Assembly: GCA_032718565.1 (NCBI GenBank)
Contig: JAVGVS010000450.1
Coordinates: forward strand, 150,819 to 214,818
Source: Distichodus sexfasciatus
Lineage: Eukaryota; Chordata; Actinopteri; Characiformes; Distichodontidae
Length of the DNA stretch: 64,000 nt
Reading direction: 5' to 3'
The translations under genes were made by a program, and so were the position numbers. The notes beneath the pieces were generated by a model that worked only from the letters and a program-made list of their open reading frames with translations, had not been told where the DNA came from and did no database searches. This document shows, piece after piece, positions 11,825-23,410 of this stretch. The stretch's first letter is position 1. The number at the start of each line of letters is the position of its first letter.

Positions 11825-12025
11825 AAAGTGAGTGATTACTTGTCATTGTGAACACACCACAGCACAGTGCACAACAACCAAATGTGATCTCTGTATTTGA
11901 CCTATCCGTGAAGGAGCAGTGGACAGCTAAAATGGGCAGTGTTTGGGGACGGTACCTTGCTTATGAGTACCGGTGACCTTCTAATCACGGGGGGAACGCT
12001 CAACTGTTACACCATCAAGTGCCCC
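11825..12025 (-). mobile_element. SINE family B
   Basis: GTCATTGTGAACACACCACAG, CCGTGAAGGAGCAGTGGACAG and TTGGGGACGGTACC match the family; GACCTTCTAATCACGGGG marks the promoter half. Confidence 0.65.
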
Positions 12026-12924
12026 CCAAAAAACCACAGACCTCTACTTGCACCTCCCACTCTCAACTCAACAGACTCTATAAAACTGAGACCCACTACT
12101 GTAATAAAGTAAATAGTCATAAGTAACCCCTATCACACACACCTTTCTATGGCAGAACAATAGAGGCTGCTGTAACCGGCTCAGCATACTATGAGAGAGA
12201 CTGGAAGTAGATAATGAAAGCAGATAGGGCTTCTCCCTTTTCCTGTTAGATCATTTAGCAAAAAACTACATCCACAAGGTCTCCAGCGTTATGAAAGACA
12301 AGCTCCACCCCTCCCATGGACTTTTCTCGAGTGCTGAGTGCTAAAATGTCCAGAAGAACCTCCGGGCATAGAGTGAGTGTAACTTGAACTGAGATGCAAT
12401 AAGCTAACTTCATGTAAAATTAAACAGAGCTAAAAAATTATACTGTAACAACATAGCACAGGCGTTAAGCGTTAGCAATTGTACAGCAGTAGAAATGTGG
12501 TGAATCTCATTTGCAATCTATTTGCAAATCACCTCCTCCTCCTCATCCCCAACCCTCATCTTTCAGTAACATTTTAGAAAATCATCTCTGTTTTCCTGTC
12601 AAGTGGCCCAGGTTCACTGTAGTTGTTATCTTTGTCTAGCATCAGTTGTGAAAGGGGCCAAAGAACTCCTACCTAAGTCAAGAATTATAAGAATTATATT
12701 CAGTTTTTTTCTTCTTCTCTTTTATTGTTTTTGCAATCTTTTAGTAGTTTCATTTCTGTTTTATGACTACTTGTAGGCCTGAGTTATATTATTCCCCTTT
12801 CTTCTTATTCAGAAGTGAATTTGAGTGTTCAACACTTAAGTGTAAACTTGCTGCCTTTTGAGTGTGCTATATGAATAACAAATCTGCTATATTAATAAGT
12901 ATGACGACTATAATCTCATTAAAA

Positions 12925-13050
12925 AACTGGTTATGACAGTTTCCCGGACTATGATTAAGCTAGTTTTGAATTTCAATTGTGACTCTCTCCATTGGCACTG
13001 CAGTTTAGTCCAAGACTAGGCTTAATCCTTGTTTAAGAAAACAGCCCTTC
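12925..13050. mobile_element. small MITE
   Basis: GTTTCCCGGACTATGATTAAGC at the left is mirrored by AGACTAGGCTTAATCCTTG and GAAAACAGCCC at the right. This gives a short imperfect inverted-repeat element of a type common in fish. Confidence 0.45.
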
Positions 13051-13697
13051 CCTTACAGAAACAAAATGTTTGCGGCAAACTTGTGGCCAAGGTCAATCAC
13101 TAGTGGTAAACCTGCAGCAATTTTCTGGCAACAATGACGAATTGCCACTAGTGGAAAATGTATTTTCCAGTGATGGCAAACGTGTGATGAACTTTGACAG
13201 GTGCATAAGTTTTCCACACAGTTTGCTAGACAACCCTAATTTGCATGTAAACATACAGTATGACATTGCTGCAAATTTGCAGCATCATTGCCAAAGGTTA
13301 ACTGCAATTGTTTGCCAGAAGCATAAGATCTTTAAGGGTTCGTGTTTAAGGCTCTGCCTTTATTTCATCTCTCTTCTGAAGATCAAGCTTCTTACACTTT
13401 ATTATTGAGACGTGATCACCTGAGAAGATTTTAAAAAGCTGACTGTAGAATGACATTTATATTGCAGGATGAAACATTTCTGGATGTTGGTGGTGATTGA
13501 AGGTGAAGCATTAACACGCCTTTAGATGCGCCTCACGCTTAAAAAGTGAACACGCAACCACATTAATAATCAAATGACACAAATGAAGCACACCCACTCC
13601 AACTTTTGTTGGTCTTTAGTGTTTGCTGTGAGTTTAGGAGTTGTCTGGATGCTATTCATATTGTAAACCTGTAGGTTGCTTCTCATGTTTGACGTGC

Positions 13698-13770
13698 CAG
13701 TGCTCACTGAGCATGACTCGACAAAAAGCCGTGTCCGTGTATAAATGGTCGCGCCCGGATCGAGTCACTC
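13698..13770 (+). promoter_or_regulatory. gstp1: gstp1 core promoter with ARE-like palindrome and TATA box
   Basis: A TATA box (TATAAAT) sits at 13740-13746. Upstream, 13701-13713 is TGCTCACTGAGCA, with the TGCT and AGCA half-sites of a Maf-recognition element. It overlaps TGACTCGAC at 13714-13722, an AP-1/antioxidant-response-like core one base off TGACNNNGC. Pi-class GST genes are Nrf2 targets in fish (established), so a role in electrophile response is inferred. Confidence 0.5.
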
Positions 13771-16700
13771 GTCTCAGACTGAAGGAAGAGGAAACTTCTC
13801 CATCGCAAGAAAGCACTGAATCGACATCTCAGCTTGCAGAAGAGTAAGTTTCCGAATAACCATTGCTTTAACCTCTTATTAGTCCGTCATATTTAACGCA
13901 TTAATTGTTTGCTTTGTGCGTCATTAAAATGCACGAGGCGTCGAGTTGCTTGCACATATCCGCGTTTGCATTCAGTTTTTTCGCTCTTATATAAGAAGTA
14001 ATTGAAGGAATTTGCTCTGTCGACAAAGTTCTGCATGCATTTACTGCTCGTTTAATGTAGTTTGCATTGCCAAATATCGAGTTTTATTATCGTGGTGTCC
14101 TTAATGTGAACTAGGCCACCCCGCACACACACATACACGCTTCTGCAACACTGTTACGCACATTAACTACTTACAGCAAGGTTCAGACATTTTTGCACAA
14201 CAATGAGCCTTTAAGTTAAAATGCGACGTGTACACAGTCTTGGAGTTGACTTTTTAGTGCTGACCGTTATAACAAGGAATAAATAGTCGCTTGGAACTAA
14301 GCCACGTTATGTAACACGGCAAAAGGCTTTCCGGGATTAGTCCAAACCAGACCAGGCAGTAACTTTTCAAATACGTTTCAATACATTTTAAGCATAATTT
14401 ACAAAATGCATGAAATGCACCAGTATTGTGCACCACAGTGGATAGGTTTGCATTCATTTTAGATTCATTTCGTCTAACAAACCGTGCATGGGTTACTGTA
14501 TGTTAGTGCAGGGAGTAAGAAATTGAATGTGCATCAATTTTGCGTTGAGAACTTATTTTCTTCTCTTTTCTCCTCCTCTGCATAGTGGCTCCCTACACAA
14601 TCACATACTTTGCCGTGAGAGGTAAGTTTAAGAATTTTAATCTCTATCATATGACCAACCTCTGACCTCCTGCTCTTTTTGGAGTTAACCACTTCGACAT
14701 TTATGTTACCTAATCACTTGGTAACATAAATGTCGAAGTGGTTAACTCCAAAAAGAGCAGGAGGTCAGAGGTTGGACATTTCGACATTTATGTTACCTAA
14801 TCACTTGGTTTTATGGGTTAAAAAAAGTTTAGACCTAATTAAGTATTTTGTATACGTACGTAACGAAAAATAATAATCTTTGCAGTGTCCAGTGTTGACC
14901 CAGTTATGTCCCAGCAATTTATAACCATTCATTTATGTGAGAGAATGTGATTCTGTTCCAAAGCGAACTGACAGAATGGAAAGGGGGACCTACTACACTG
15001 ATTGCCTTTGACATACAGGCTATTTCTGCTTCCAACGTTTTGTCACAGTTGACCAGTCAGACCTCGATTTTGAAAGTGTTTTGAAAGACCAGGGACAAAG
15101 GTTCTCTGTGAGTCCCATGAGGCTCGTGAAAAAAGGGAGCTCATAAATCTTTGCAGATAACAAATCTTTACATGACTACCTGCTGAGCAGAAATATACAA
15201 AACACAAACCACATGCATTCATATTCAAATTTGAGTCCTGTAGAGAGCAGAGGTTAATTTTTAAATTTGGCACTAATAATTTACAGAGAGGAGCATTTGT
15301 TAAGCTTAAGTAGAACCATTAAATCACATTAAGGCCTGTATGTAAACAAAGCTCCTTAAGGAGGTGGGAGTCAGAGGACAGACTCATCAACAGGCCATCA
15401 AAGAACTGTCCAGCACCGCCGAGAGGACCAGCCATTGGATATGGCTGAAAAGGAGTGACACCATTTGGGCAGCTAAGGCGAACAGCTAAGACACACACCC
15501 AGGCTTGATCAACCTGTGGTGGGCCTGCCTCAGCAGAGGGTGTCTTGTGATAAATGGCCAAAAACCCTTGTGATGCTGAGGCACACAACTCACAATGTGT
15601 CTTGCTGATGAATGCTGATAGCAGCCACCTCTCAAGAACTCTCCTCAACAGAAGTAGTCTATGGATTGTAACGGCTAGTCCTTAATGAATCCTTTCATAT
15701 AGTACACTATGACAATGTAGAATGTAAATATTGGTTTTAGAAATGTATTTTTCAGAGTATTTTGGTCAATTTATATTAGTTTTTCTCCTTCTGCATTTAC
15801 ACTGAATTAGGGTTTATCTGATTAAATTTCGTAGAAGGAAATTTGGGCAGGATTGAGTTTCAGGAAGCTCATCACTTTATATATGTGCTGTACACTGTTG
15901 GGAGCCATTATTAGATGCAGCTGCCATAGTAATAACCCTTTGTCTTGTTTTTATGTACCAGGGCGTTGCAATGCGATGAGGCTTGTGATGACTGATCAGG
16001 GCCAAACGTGGACAGAGAAGGTTGTGAGTTTTGATGAATGGATGAAGGGAGACCTGAAGAAAACCTGTGTGAGTGTTTTGTGATGCAAATGTAACTTCAC
16101 ACATCACAAATCTTCACACAAGGAACATCTCATACTGAGAATGCGTTTTTTAAAATGAGAATTAAATTTTTTAAATAGGTTTTTGGCCAGTTGCCCAAGT
16201 TTGAGGATGGTGACCTGGTCTTGTTTCAGTCAAATGCTGTGTTGAGGCACCTGGCTCGCAAACATGGTAATTATTTTTGTTTGGGATTTGTTATACTCTG
16301 TCGTTAGCGATAGAAAGAATATATTGTATGATATACTGATGTTCATGTTGCTTAGTATCAATTTTGTTTTCTTTGTGTGTGTTTTTGGTGCTTTTTAAAA
16401 CAGCAAAATTAATTGAGACTATTAAAGCATTACTTGTCAGGTGTGTGGAATCCTGGAAAAGCAGGATATCAGCAATTTGGGATCAAGATCAATAGGCAGT
16501 AGAGAGCAGAGATGATTTGGAATGCATCTTTAATATTATTTCATAATAAAAATCATTAAATAAGTTTGATTTAAATTCAATTTTTAGGCCTTTACGGGAA
16601 GAATGACTCAGAAGCCGCCCTCATCGACATGATGGCTGATGGGGTTGAAGATATTCGTCTTAAATACATCAAGTTGATCTACCAGGAATATGTAAGCCCC

Positions 16701-17800
16701 ATGTTTTATGTAGTCGTGATCAGGCAGAGAAAGTAATGCAGAATCCAGATATGTGGCTGTGGTTTTAAAATATAGTCCTTTATTTTGTCATGTAGATTGA
16801 AGTGTAAATTCAGCATGTCAAAAATCAGTGAACCATATCATTCTCTTGACTCGTGCGTTCTGGAAAAGCTGTACGCTTATAATATTTGATTGGTTACGTA
16901 ACTCAAAGACAACAAAAGGCTGTGTAAATATACTGTAGGTGAAGAGTGAATGCCAGCCTCAGTGCCTAAAGTTCTAGTGAGAGTTAACCCTATTTTTTCC
17001 ATTTCAATTTGAATCTCAGGAAACTGGCAAGGCAGATTACCTCAAGAACCTGCCTGACCAGCTCTGCAAGTTCGAAGCTGTTCTGGCCAGCAACAAGAGT
17101 GGCTTCCTCGTTGGAGACTCGGTGTGTAATTTCATGAGAAAAGCTGACTTTTAACACTATGCACTGCTGGACGTAAATCCTGCTTTTCTTCACCTGATTT
17201 GTTTAACATAAAAACGTAATCACTTAAATCATCTGTTGATGGGTGTCTGGGACAAACTCTTGTCAACAGGAATTATTTGATGGATAATGTTTTTTTTTTT
17301 TTTCAATCAATAAATTTGAAGACATATTGCTGGCTGATACGAACTAATTGATGATAAATCACTATCAGCACTAATAAGTTGAGCTATGTAACTCCGCAGT
17401 TACATTTTTGGTGGTGTTATACATTATGATGTCATAATGGGTTATTTTCCCTATTTTCGCAATCAGTATTGCTGGTGAAAATCCCATGACAGGGTCTTAT
17501 TATTATCCTAGAAATCTAGAGTCTGATTCACCTGATCAGAAGGCTTTGTGTGTGTGTGTGTGTGTGTGTGAATAATGCTTTTAAAACCTTATTGTGTCTG
17601 TTTGCTCGCAGGTCTCCTTTGCAGACTACAGTCTGTTTGACATACTGCTGAACCACAAGGTTCTGTGCCCCAAATGCCTGGACGCCTTCCCTAATCTCAA
17701 GAGCTTCGTGGAGAAGTTTTCAGCCCGTCCCAAAATCAAGGCTTTCCTTGATTCTGAGGACTTCAAGAAGCTACCCATCAATGGGAACGGGAAGCAGTGA
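13770..17800 (+). CDS. gstp1: gstp1, glutathione S-transferase pi, complete
   Basis: Cytosolic pi-class GST that conjugates glutathione to electrophiles. Coding exons: base 13843, then 14586-14621, 15962-16068, 16179-16266, 16588-16691, 17020-17121 and 17612-17800. All have GT-AG borders and sum to 627 nt, or 208 residues, the family's usual length. Visible residues: catalytic Tyr8, Arg14, Trp39, Lys45, Gln52 and the Gln65-Ser66 glutathione site (LVLFQSNAVLRHL), plus Cys48, equivalent to the reactive mammalian Cys47. The ATG is split, A at 13843 and TG at 14586; no other in-frame ATG precedes it. The start of this feature is the estimated cap region. The gene is convergent with gdf9. Confidence 0.93.
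14586..14621 (+). CDS. gstp1: gstp1 exon 2 (start codon completed here)
   Basis: Acceptor AG at 14584-14585 and donor GTAAGT at 14622. TG joins the A at 13843 (donor GTAAGT at 13844) to give ATG, then APYTITYFAVR and one base of Gly13. It includes the catalytic Tyr8. Confidence 0.9.
14655..14775. repeat. perfect 56-bp inverted duplication in gstp1 intron 2
   Basis: 14655-14710 and 14720-14775 are exact reverse complements with a 9-base loop (TAATCACTT). Immediately downstream, 14781-14808 repeats in direct orientation the end of arm 1 and the loop (TCGACATTTATGTTACC, then TAATCACTTGG). Confidence 0.95.
15310..15650. repeat. possible retroelement fragment in gstp1 intron 2
   Basis: GC-richer block containing GATATGGCTGAAAAGGAGTG and ATTTGGGCAGCTAAGGCG, unlike the flanking intron. 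The text resembles LINE ORF fragments common in fish, but I cannot assign it. Both strands have partial open frames. Confidence 0.25.
15962..16068 (+). CDS. gstp1: gstp1 exon 3
   Basis: Completes Gly13 and reads RCNAMRLVMTDQGQTW to DLKKTC. Acceptor CCAG at 15958-15961, donor GTGAGT at 16069. Carries Arg14, Trp39 and Lys45 of the glutathione site. Confidence 0.92.
16179..16266 (+). CDS. gstp1: gstp1 exon 4
   Basis: Acceptor ATAG ends at 16178, donor GTAATT at 16267. Reads VFGQLPKFEDGDLVLFQSN and then AVLRHLARKH, holding Gln52, Gln65 and Ser66. Confidence 0.93.
16588..16691 (+). CDS. gstp1: gstp1 exon 5
   Basis: Acceptor TTTTTAG ends at 16587, donor GTAAGC at 16692. Reads LYGKNDSEAALIDMMADGVE to KLIYQEY, the first helices of the all-alpha C-terminal domain. 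Confidence 0.92.
17020..17121 (+). CDS. gstp1: gstp1 exon 6
   Basis: Acceptor CTCAG ends at 17019, donor GTGTGT at 17122. 34 codons, ETGKADYLKNLPDQLCKFE to GFLVGDS. Confidence 0.92.
17612..17800 (+). CDS. gstp1: gstp1 last exon
   Basis: Acceptor CGCAG ends at 17611. Reads VSFADYSLFDILLNHKVLCP to NGNGKQ, with TGA at 17798-17800. The residues FADYSLFD correspond to the hydrophobic helix-6 motif of GSTs. Confidence 0.93.
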   Translation, partial: VSFADYSLFDILLNHKVLCPKCLDAFPNLKSFVEKFSARPKIKAFLDSEDFKKLPINGNGKQ

Positions 17801-18000
17801 TAGAGTTCAGGCCTAATGGACGTAGAGAGATCCAGCCTTAAGCCACACACTTTTCTTTAACATTGAACTTTATAATAACTTGACTAGCAAAGCATTCGAC
17901 TTGATAGATGTGGATACATTTTTGTAAGATTTAACATTGTTTGATACTCTGAATGTCATTTTCCTGCAAATAATAATTAAAAAAAATACATTTCCAGTAT
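17801..18000 (+). terminator. gstp1: gstp1 3' UTR
   Basis: An ATTAAA variant polyadenylation signal lies at about 17976-17981, some 175 bases after the stop. No canonical AATAAA was seen closer. Confidence 0.35.
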
Positions 18001-18127
18001 GTTTTCATTTTGTCGGTGTTGTTCCAGAATTAAACTGTGTGTTCAACACTGCAATCCCAGATACCCAGCTGCCATCCAAACCTTTATATTTCCTGCTCTG
18101 CTACATGCCTTTAGTAAACATGTTTTG

Positions 18128-18311
18128 GGGTGATGGTGGTCTAGTTCTTAGGACCACGTCTCTGAACCAAGAGGTGGTTTCGAATCCTACCTCCACCACT
18201 ACCATCGTTGGGTACCAGAGCAAGACCATTAACCCCAAGTTGTTCTCAGGGAAACTGTCCCTGGAATTAGGAAATGGAAGTCGCTCTGGATAAGAGTGTT
18301 AAATGCTGTAA
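18128..18311 (+). mobile_element. tRNA-derived SINE (family A), near full length
   Basis: A box in GGTGGTCTAGTTCTTAGGA, B box in GGTTTCGAATCC, body motif GCAAGACCATTAACCCC, and tail CTCTGGATAAGAGTGTTAAATG. The most complete family A copy in the window besides 35218. Confidence 0.75.
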
Positions 18312-20384
18312 ATGTCTCAAGCCTGTTATCTCCTTTAGGATAGTAAATTCCTCTCCGTTCACCTCTCAGCATATAGATCAGTGCCTTTTTTTTCCATATT
18401 GCGGAAACCAAGAAAAATGTTCCATCCCTAATCTAAGCACACCTGAAACAATTGAAAACAATTAACTCCTGGTAGAAATTTGCTTTAACAAAAGCTTTAA
18501 GCTTTAATTTACAGGGGGCACCTCTCTTGGGCTGAAATTGATTAGGCTGATTGAGTCTAAAACAGGTTCACTCAAAATATGTTTGAGAAATTCTGTTCTA
18601 ATGAAGTTTTTAGCACGCACAGGAGATGAGGCGAGCTGGTGGACACAAGGAAAAGGAACATCAGAGGCAGATTTGGCAGCAAATTAAACCAGGTTATACT
18701 TGCAGACTGATGTAGACACAAAATGAAGTTAATGTTCTTATATTAAAAGGTGGCTTGAAAGGAATACAGAACGAAACATTGTAAATAGAAAAAAGGAAAG
18801 GTAATATCTGATATATTGAATATGATACATTTATAGCATACTTGATTTAAGTAAAAAAATAAAAAAGCAATGAAATAGCTTTTTCTATTCAGTTATAATC
18901 ATAAGATGTTATATTTGCTTCAGGAATATCGACGTAAAAATATGTGAGCATTAATATTACACTCATATTTTACTATTTAATATTTAAATATTAATTTGAC
19001 AAAATAACAGTTGGAAAAAGGAGCAGTACTTATGGCGTTACTGTCAACAGAGCAGTTTGCTTGTCCGTTGCTCGCTATGGGCTCGGAGTCGATTCCTAAA
19101 AGACTCGGGTCCACGATTCCAGTTGATTCGGACTCGAGAATCCAAGTTACGTCACTGAAACTCAAACTCAAATCAACGTTGAACAGATAAAAGATTTATA
19201 TACATGAAGTAATGTGGAAAGACATTTGCAATATTTGTTGTCGTAAGTCGTTTTCAATAAATTTACAATAAACTGTCGAGAAAAAAACGCGTAATTTTTC
19301 TTACAAGTAGCATGTCAATATATGAGCTTTACTGGACGGCAAACGACTAATTTCTGTCAAATATGGCATTTTTTTCTACACCTCCTTGTGTTTTTATTGT
19401 TTTTGCAATCTAAAAAAAAAAATCACTGTCTAGAGCCGATTCTGTTGATTCACACGAATCTGAATCGCTCACTTCCTCTTTCCCCGATATCTGAGGAGAA
19501 GATGAGGGAACAAATCATCCAGACTTTTCTTCCACTTACACCTCTCCACTGCAAAAGGAACTGCACTTGTGAATATCGAGTTTTGCAGAAAGAGATGACA
19601 GAAATTGGGAACAAAGTATAAAATCTGGAGTAGTAAAGAGACTGCAATGCAGCATTAGAGGAGTTTGTTCACCCCCTAGTGGCCATAAAGGCAAACACAT
19701 TTCAAATGAATTAAAAGTCAAATGTTGCTGATTTACCTGGTTTTGGACTGATTTTTTTTTTAATTTACGTCACGGTTGATTAAGACATGGACAAATTGAA
19801 TGAGGGGAAAACCTAACATTTTAGAAATGTTAACCTCTTAGTAACAAGTCTGGTGATCTGATGTGACAGTAACTTTTCACACAGTTCTCCGTCCTTATTG
19901 TGAGCAAAGAGTAGCTGTCTTCAACACAGAAAAAGCTTGTTAGCACTCACACGGCAAAATGGAAAAATTCACTTGATTAAATTTAATATATAAAGAAAAT
20001 AATATCTAATATCTACCAGTTAGGTCTGCACGATTCTGGAAAAAATGTGAATCATCATTTTTTTCTTAGCATTCACGATTTTCTGGCACAATGTTTAAAA
20101 TGTTTTAAATGTTTATTGTAATGAACCTGCAAAATTGTGCAGCAGAAAGGAAGGGGGGAAAGCACATTTGAGATTCTCTACGGAAAAATATGGAGTTATT
20201 TTTGTGCCGAAATAAACAAACATATCAATATTTCCAATATAAGGCCAAAAGGAGCAAAAAGAAAACGCGTTTCGGGTTATTTGAACATTTTCAGTGTAAT
20301 GTCGACGTGTGTATTCTATAGACTTCCCTACAATATAATTCAAGTAATATAATTCAACAAAACATGCACCCTGAAAATTCATGC

Positions 20385-20758
20385 ATTCATTGAACCGCTT
20401 AATCCCAACCGGGGTCACGGAGGGACCAGAGCCTATCCCGGGAACTTACGGGCACAAGGTGGGGAACAACCCTGGACAGGCGCCACACCGCAGGGCACAC
20501 ACACACTCACACAGTCACACACACATTTCACACCTTATGGGGCCAATTTTAGAGTCTCCAATTAACTTATATTCCATGCCTTTGGACAGTGGGAGGAAAC
20601 CGGAGCACTCGGAGTAAATCCACGTGAACATGGGGAGGGCATGCAAATTCCACACAGAAAGGCCCCAAGGCCAACCCGGGGCTCGAACCCAGGAGCTTCT
20701 CGCTGTGAGACGGTAAAGCTAACCACTGCTCCACCGTGCCACCCACACTCCGAAAATT
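20385..20758 (-). mobile_element. tRNA-derived SINE (family C)
   Basis: On the minus strand the head is GGTGGCACGGTGGAGCAGTGG with B box GGGTTCGAGCCCC, followed by TTTGCATGCCCTCCCC and GGTTTCCTCCCACTG. Same family at 21482 and 54232. Confidence 0.75.
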
Positions 20759-21481
20759 CATACATTTATTAAATACATCCCTAATATGTTCAGAAACACG
20801 AAGAGCAATTGTCTGTCCCCTTTCATCCTCACACCATGTTACAATCACACGTCTCAATACATTTTATTAATATTTATCTCACCCCAAAATGTGTTAAAAG
20901 GGTTTTTCCCTAATTAAGAAAACAGAATTTACAATGAATCAGCTGTTTGTAGTCATTGTAATGTGTTGCTAACTTCAGCCAGTATCCTAGTCTAATTGTT
21001 AAATTTCCCTAATTGTTTTCATTTTGCAGGAATTAAGCCACTAACATGTTTTAATGTTTATTTTACATGCATGTGCAAACTTTTTACAAAAGTAACAGTG
21101 AATCACAAAGTCTCTCAATAGTTTTCAGAAGTAAGCACAATAGATCTGCAGTAGAACAGATGGTTGGGATTTTACAAATAGTCCAATGGAGTGAATGGAC
21201 GCAAAGCTCTGACATTTCTAAAATAGCACTGAACTGAGCGTGAAGGCAGAGTCGAGCGCAGACAGATTTGAGCGCATAAAGACAAGAGATTTTGCCTATA
21301 CCTCATACTCAAATTTGGAGCAAAAATAACAGGATAGAAAAGTTGCAGCGCTCGTGTTAATGCAATTGATGTAACAAAATGTAGAAGAACTGTTGCAATT
21401 TAGAAATGAGATCAAATAGAGGTGTAAATCGAGATCACAATTTTATTACGATTATTCGTGAAACCTTACTTCCAGTCTTTA

Positions 21482-21690
21482 ACCATTCATTCATTATCTG
21501 CACCGTTTAATCCATATCAGGGTCGTGGGGACTGGAGCCTATCCCGGGAATACGGGTGCAAGGTGTCAACACACCGCAGGACAAACAAAGTCACACAAAC
21601 ACACAATTTAGAGCCAAAAATCAAATTATCGAGCATACTTTCGGATTGAGGGAGGAAACCGAAGCACCCGGAGAAATCAGACATCTTGCA
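21482..21690 (-). mobile_element. SINE family C, head missing
   Basis: CATTCATTATCTGCACCG, GGAGCCTATCCCGGGAA and GGAGGAAACCGAAGCACC match the 20385 copy; it stops before the tRNA-like head. Confidence 0.6.
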
Positions 21691-22704
21691 TAGCACGAGT
21701 TTCTTTGAAACTCTCTGAAAGAACAGACCTGGACAAAATCTCAAGGAATGCTTGCATTTTGATTTTTCTTTATTTGACCTTTTCATGAACGGATTTAAAG
21801 GTCATTTTCCTGTTGTATCAGAGCCTAGTCAAAACATGGACATGTCACAAACAGACTCACATTCAGCTAGAAACAATTTGACAAACAGCACTTAAATGAC
21901 CCAGGACATTTAATAAGATTATGTTGTCCACCATTTAGGGCAACTTAGTTTCTGGACATCATGAAGAGAGAGGGTGCCCATGAGACAACCATCAGCAATC
22001 CCCAGGTATAAAAACTAAATGTAAAAGTGCCCCAATAAGACAAAGATACACTTTTCATTATCTGCCCAGAACTAGATTTGTTCCATTCCCATTTGTGTGA
22101 AAGGGGCACTCGTTTTGATCGTTCATTCATTCAATTATCCTTAACCACTTGACTTAGCCTCTTTGGAAAGAGTGCACCTTTAAAGAATACAGAGAACCAA
22201 CACAACCCACCCCCTTAAATGAACCGAAATACTTAAATTATATTAATAACTGTTACACAGAACATTTTTATCTAACCACATGCTCTGTTAAATCCCATTA
22301 CATGGCTTCTGCAGTGCCGTGAAATCACCGTCCTGTACAACATCCTATCATAACACACCTGATCCCTTTCAGAGTTAGATCCGTGTTGCAAAATGGACAT
22401 TGAAGGCCAGTGGGTTGCCGGGACTGTAGTTAAGGGTTAATTTAGATTGCATATATACAAAAAAAATAACTTAGGAACAGAAATGACAAAATTGTCACCA
22501 CATTATACTAACAGAATCACTCTACTGATCCGAATCCATTTGGGTAAAATGGTCTCTTAGAAAAATTGCGTTTGACTCCCACTCCTAGGGAGGGTGTTCT
22601 GATTAATATTATTATATGAAATTTGGTGACTGTGTAAATCAATATCCCATCGTTCCCAAAGTGGTTCCTTACGGAAATATTCACATACGCTAGAGAAAAA
22701 TCCA

Positions 22705-23410
22705 TTATCGACAGGTGCACTTTGTAGCAATCATCTCTTCGTATTCCTTATAAGCAATAGAGCCGTCGTTTTCGATGGTCACAACACTGAGCGGGTCGTA
22801 ATGAGACGGGACGCATGAAGGTCTGGGGATGTTGGAGTTCAGCTTCTCATAAATTATGTTCTGTACCATGGTGTGCACCGGCGACCCGTAGATGTGACCC
22901 ATGACTCTTGGGCAAATCCCCTTGCAGTACCTTGGGTTGTATTTGTTGGGCGCTATGATCCAGTGGTCCAGCTTGAGCTGGCTAAAGCTCACCCGGAAGT
23001 CGTACAGGTCGCAGTCATCCGTGGAGAACTCGTAATCAAGAAGGTGGTCGGTTTCAGCACCCGACTGGGGTGTTTGGGTATTGCTCTGTGATCCCCTTCG
23101 ACCCCTTTTCTTTTGCTTTAAGGACCTGGAATAGCGCCGTTGTAGGGGGAAGACACCCTCGTCCCAGCGGTTTGAGGAGACGCCTCCTGGCCTGCTGACG
23201 TGCTGCACAGAGCTCCTCTGATATGCCATCTTGCTGGTGTCGTTGAGGTAGAGCAGGAGAGACGGAGCTGTGTGCGTGAGGGTCACGGGGACCCCGGCAC
23301 CTCCGTCTTCCACCAGGCAGGTCAGGTTAATGAGCAGGTGGATGGCCTTCTTGTGGCTCAGGATTAACGGGTGAAGGAAGGACGTGACGTCCACCTCCAT
23401 CCACTCTCGC
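22705..23410 (-). CDS. gdf9: gdf9 exon 3, mature ligand
   Basis: Acceptor CCGGCAG ends at 23411. It completes Arg203 and reads REWMEVDVTSFLHPLIL through the cleavage site to the stop at 22707-22705. The open frame extends upstream of 23410, but the join in phase with exon 2 (QAG-RREW) supports splicing here. Confidence 0.9.

Larger units (their letters stand above)
5166..13600. other. intergenic region between trpc3 and gstp1
   Basis: About 8.4 kb without a supported gene. Open frames are short and unspliced. The content is dispersed repeats, listed separately at 5565, 5848, 6189, 6716, 8580, 9850, 10375, 11825 and 12925, separated by AT-rich sequence in which I recognise nothing. Confidence 0.6.
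18001..22704. other. region between gstp1 and gdf9 (convergent)
   Basis: No gene supported. Repeats are at 18128, 20385 and 21482. The rest is AT-rich with short random frames. The gdf9 3' UTR must occupy its right end, but no clear minus-strand AATAAA was found close to the stop. Confidence 0.55.

Noticed and set aside
13070..13408. 112-residue plus frame before gstp1
   Set aside because: No recognisable family, no Kozak context, composition like surrounding repeat-derived sequence; most likely chance.
15319..15648. 109-residue minus frame in gstp1 intron 2
   Set aside because: May be retroelement debris; no domain recognised and no splice signals to form a gene.
18170..18200. tRNA-like A and B boxes (here and at 10390, 20700, 35240, 54530)
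   Set aside because: They are SINE promoters: no complete cloverleaf and a repetitive body follows, so not tRNA genes.
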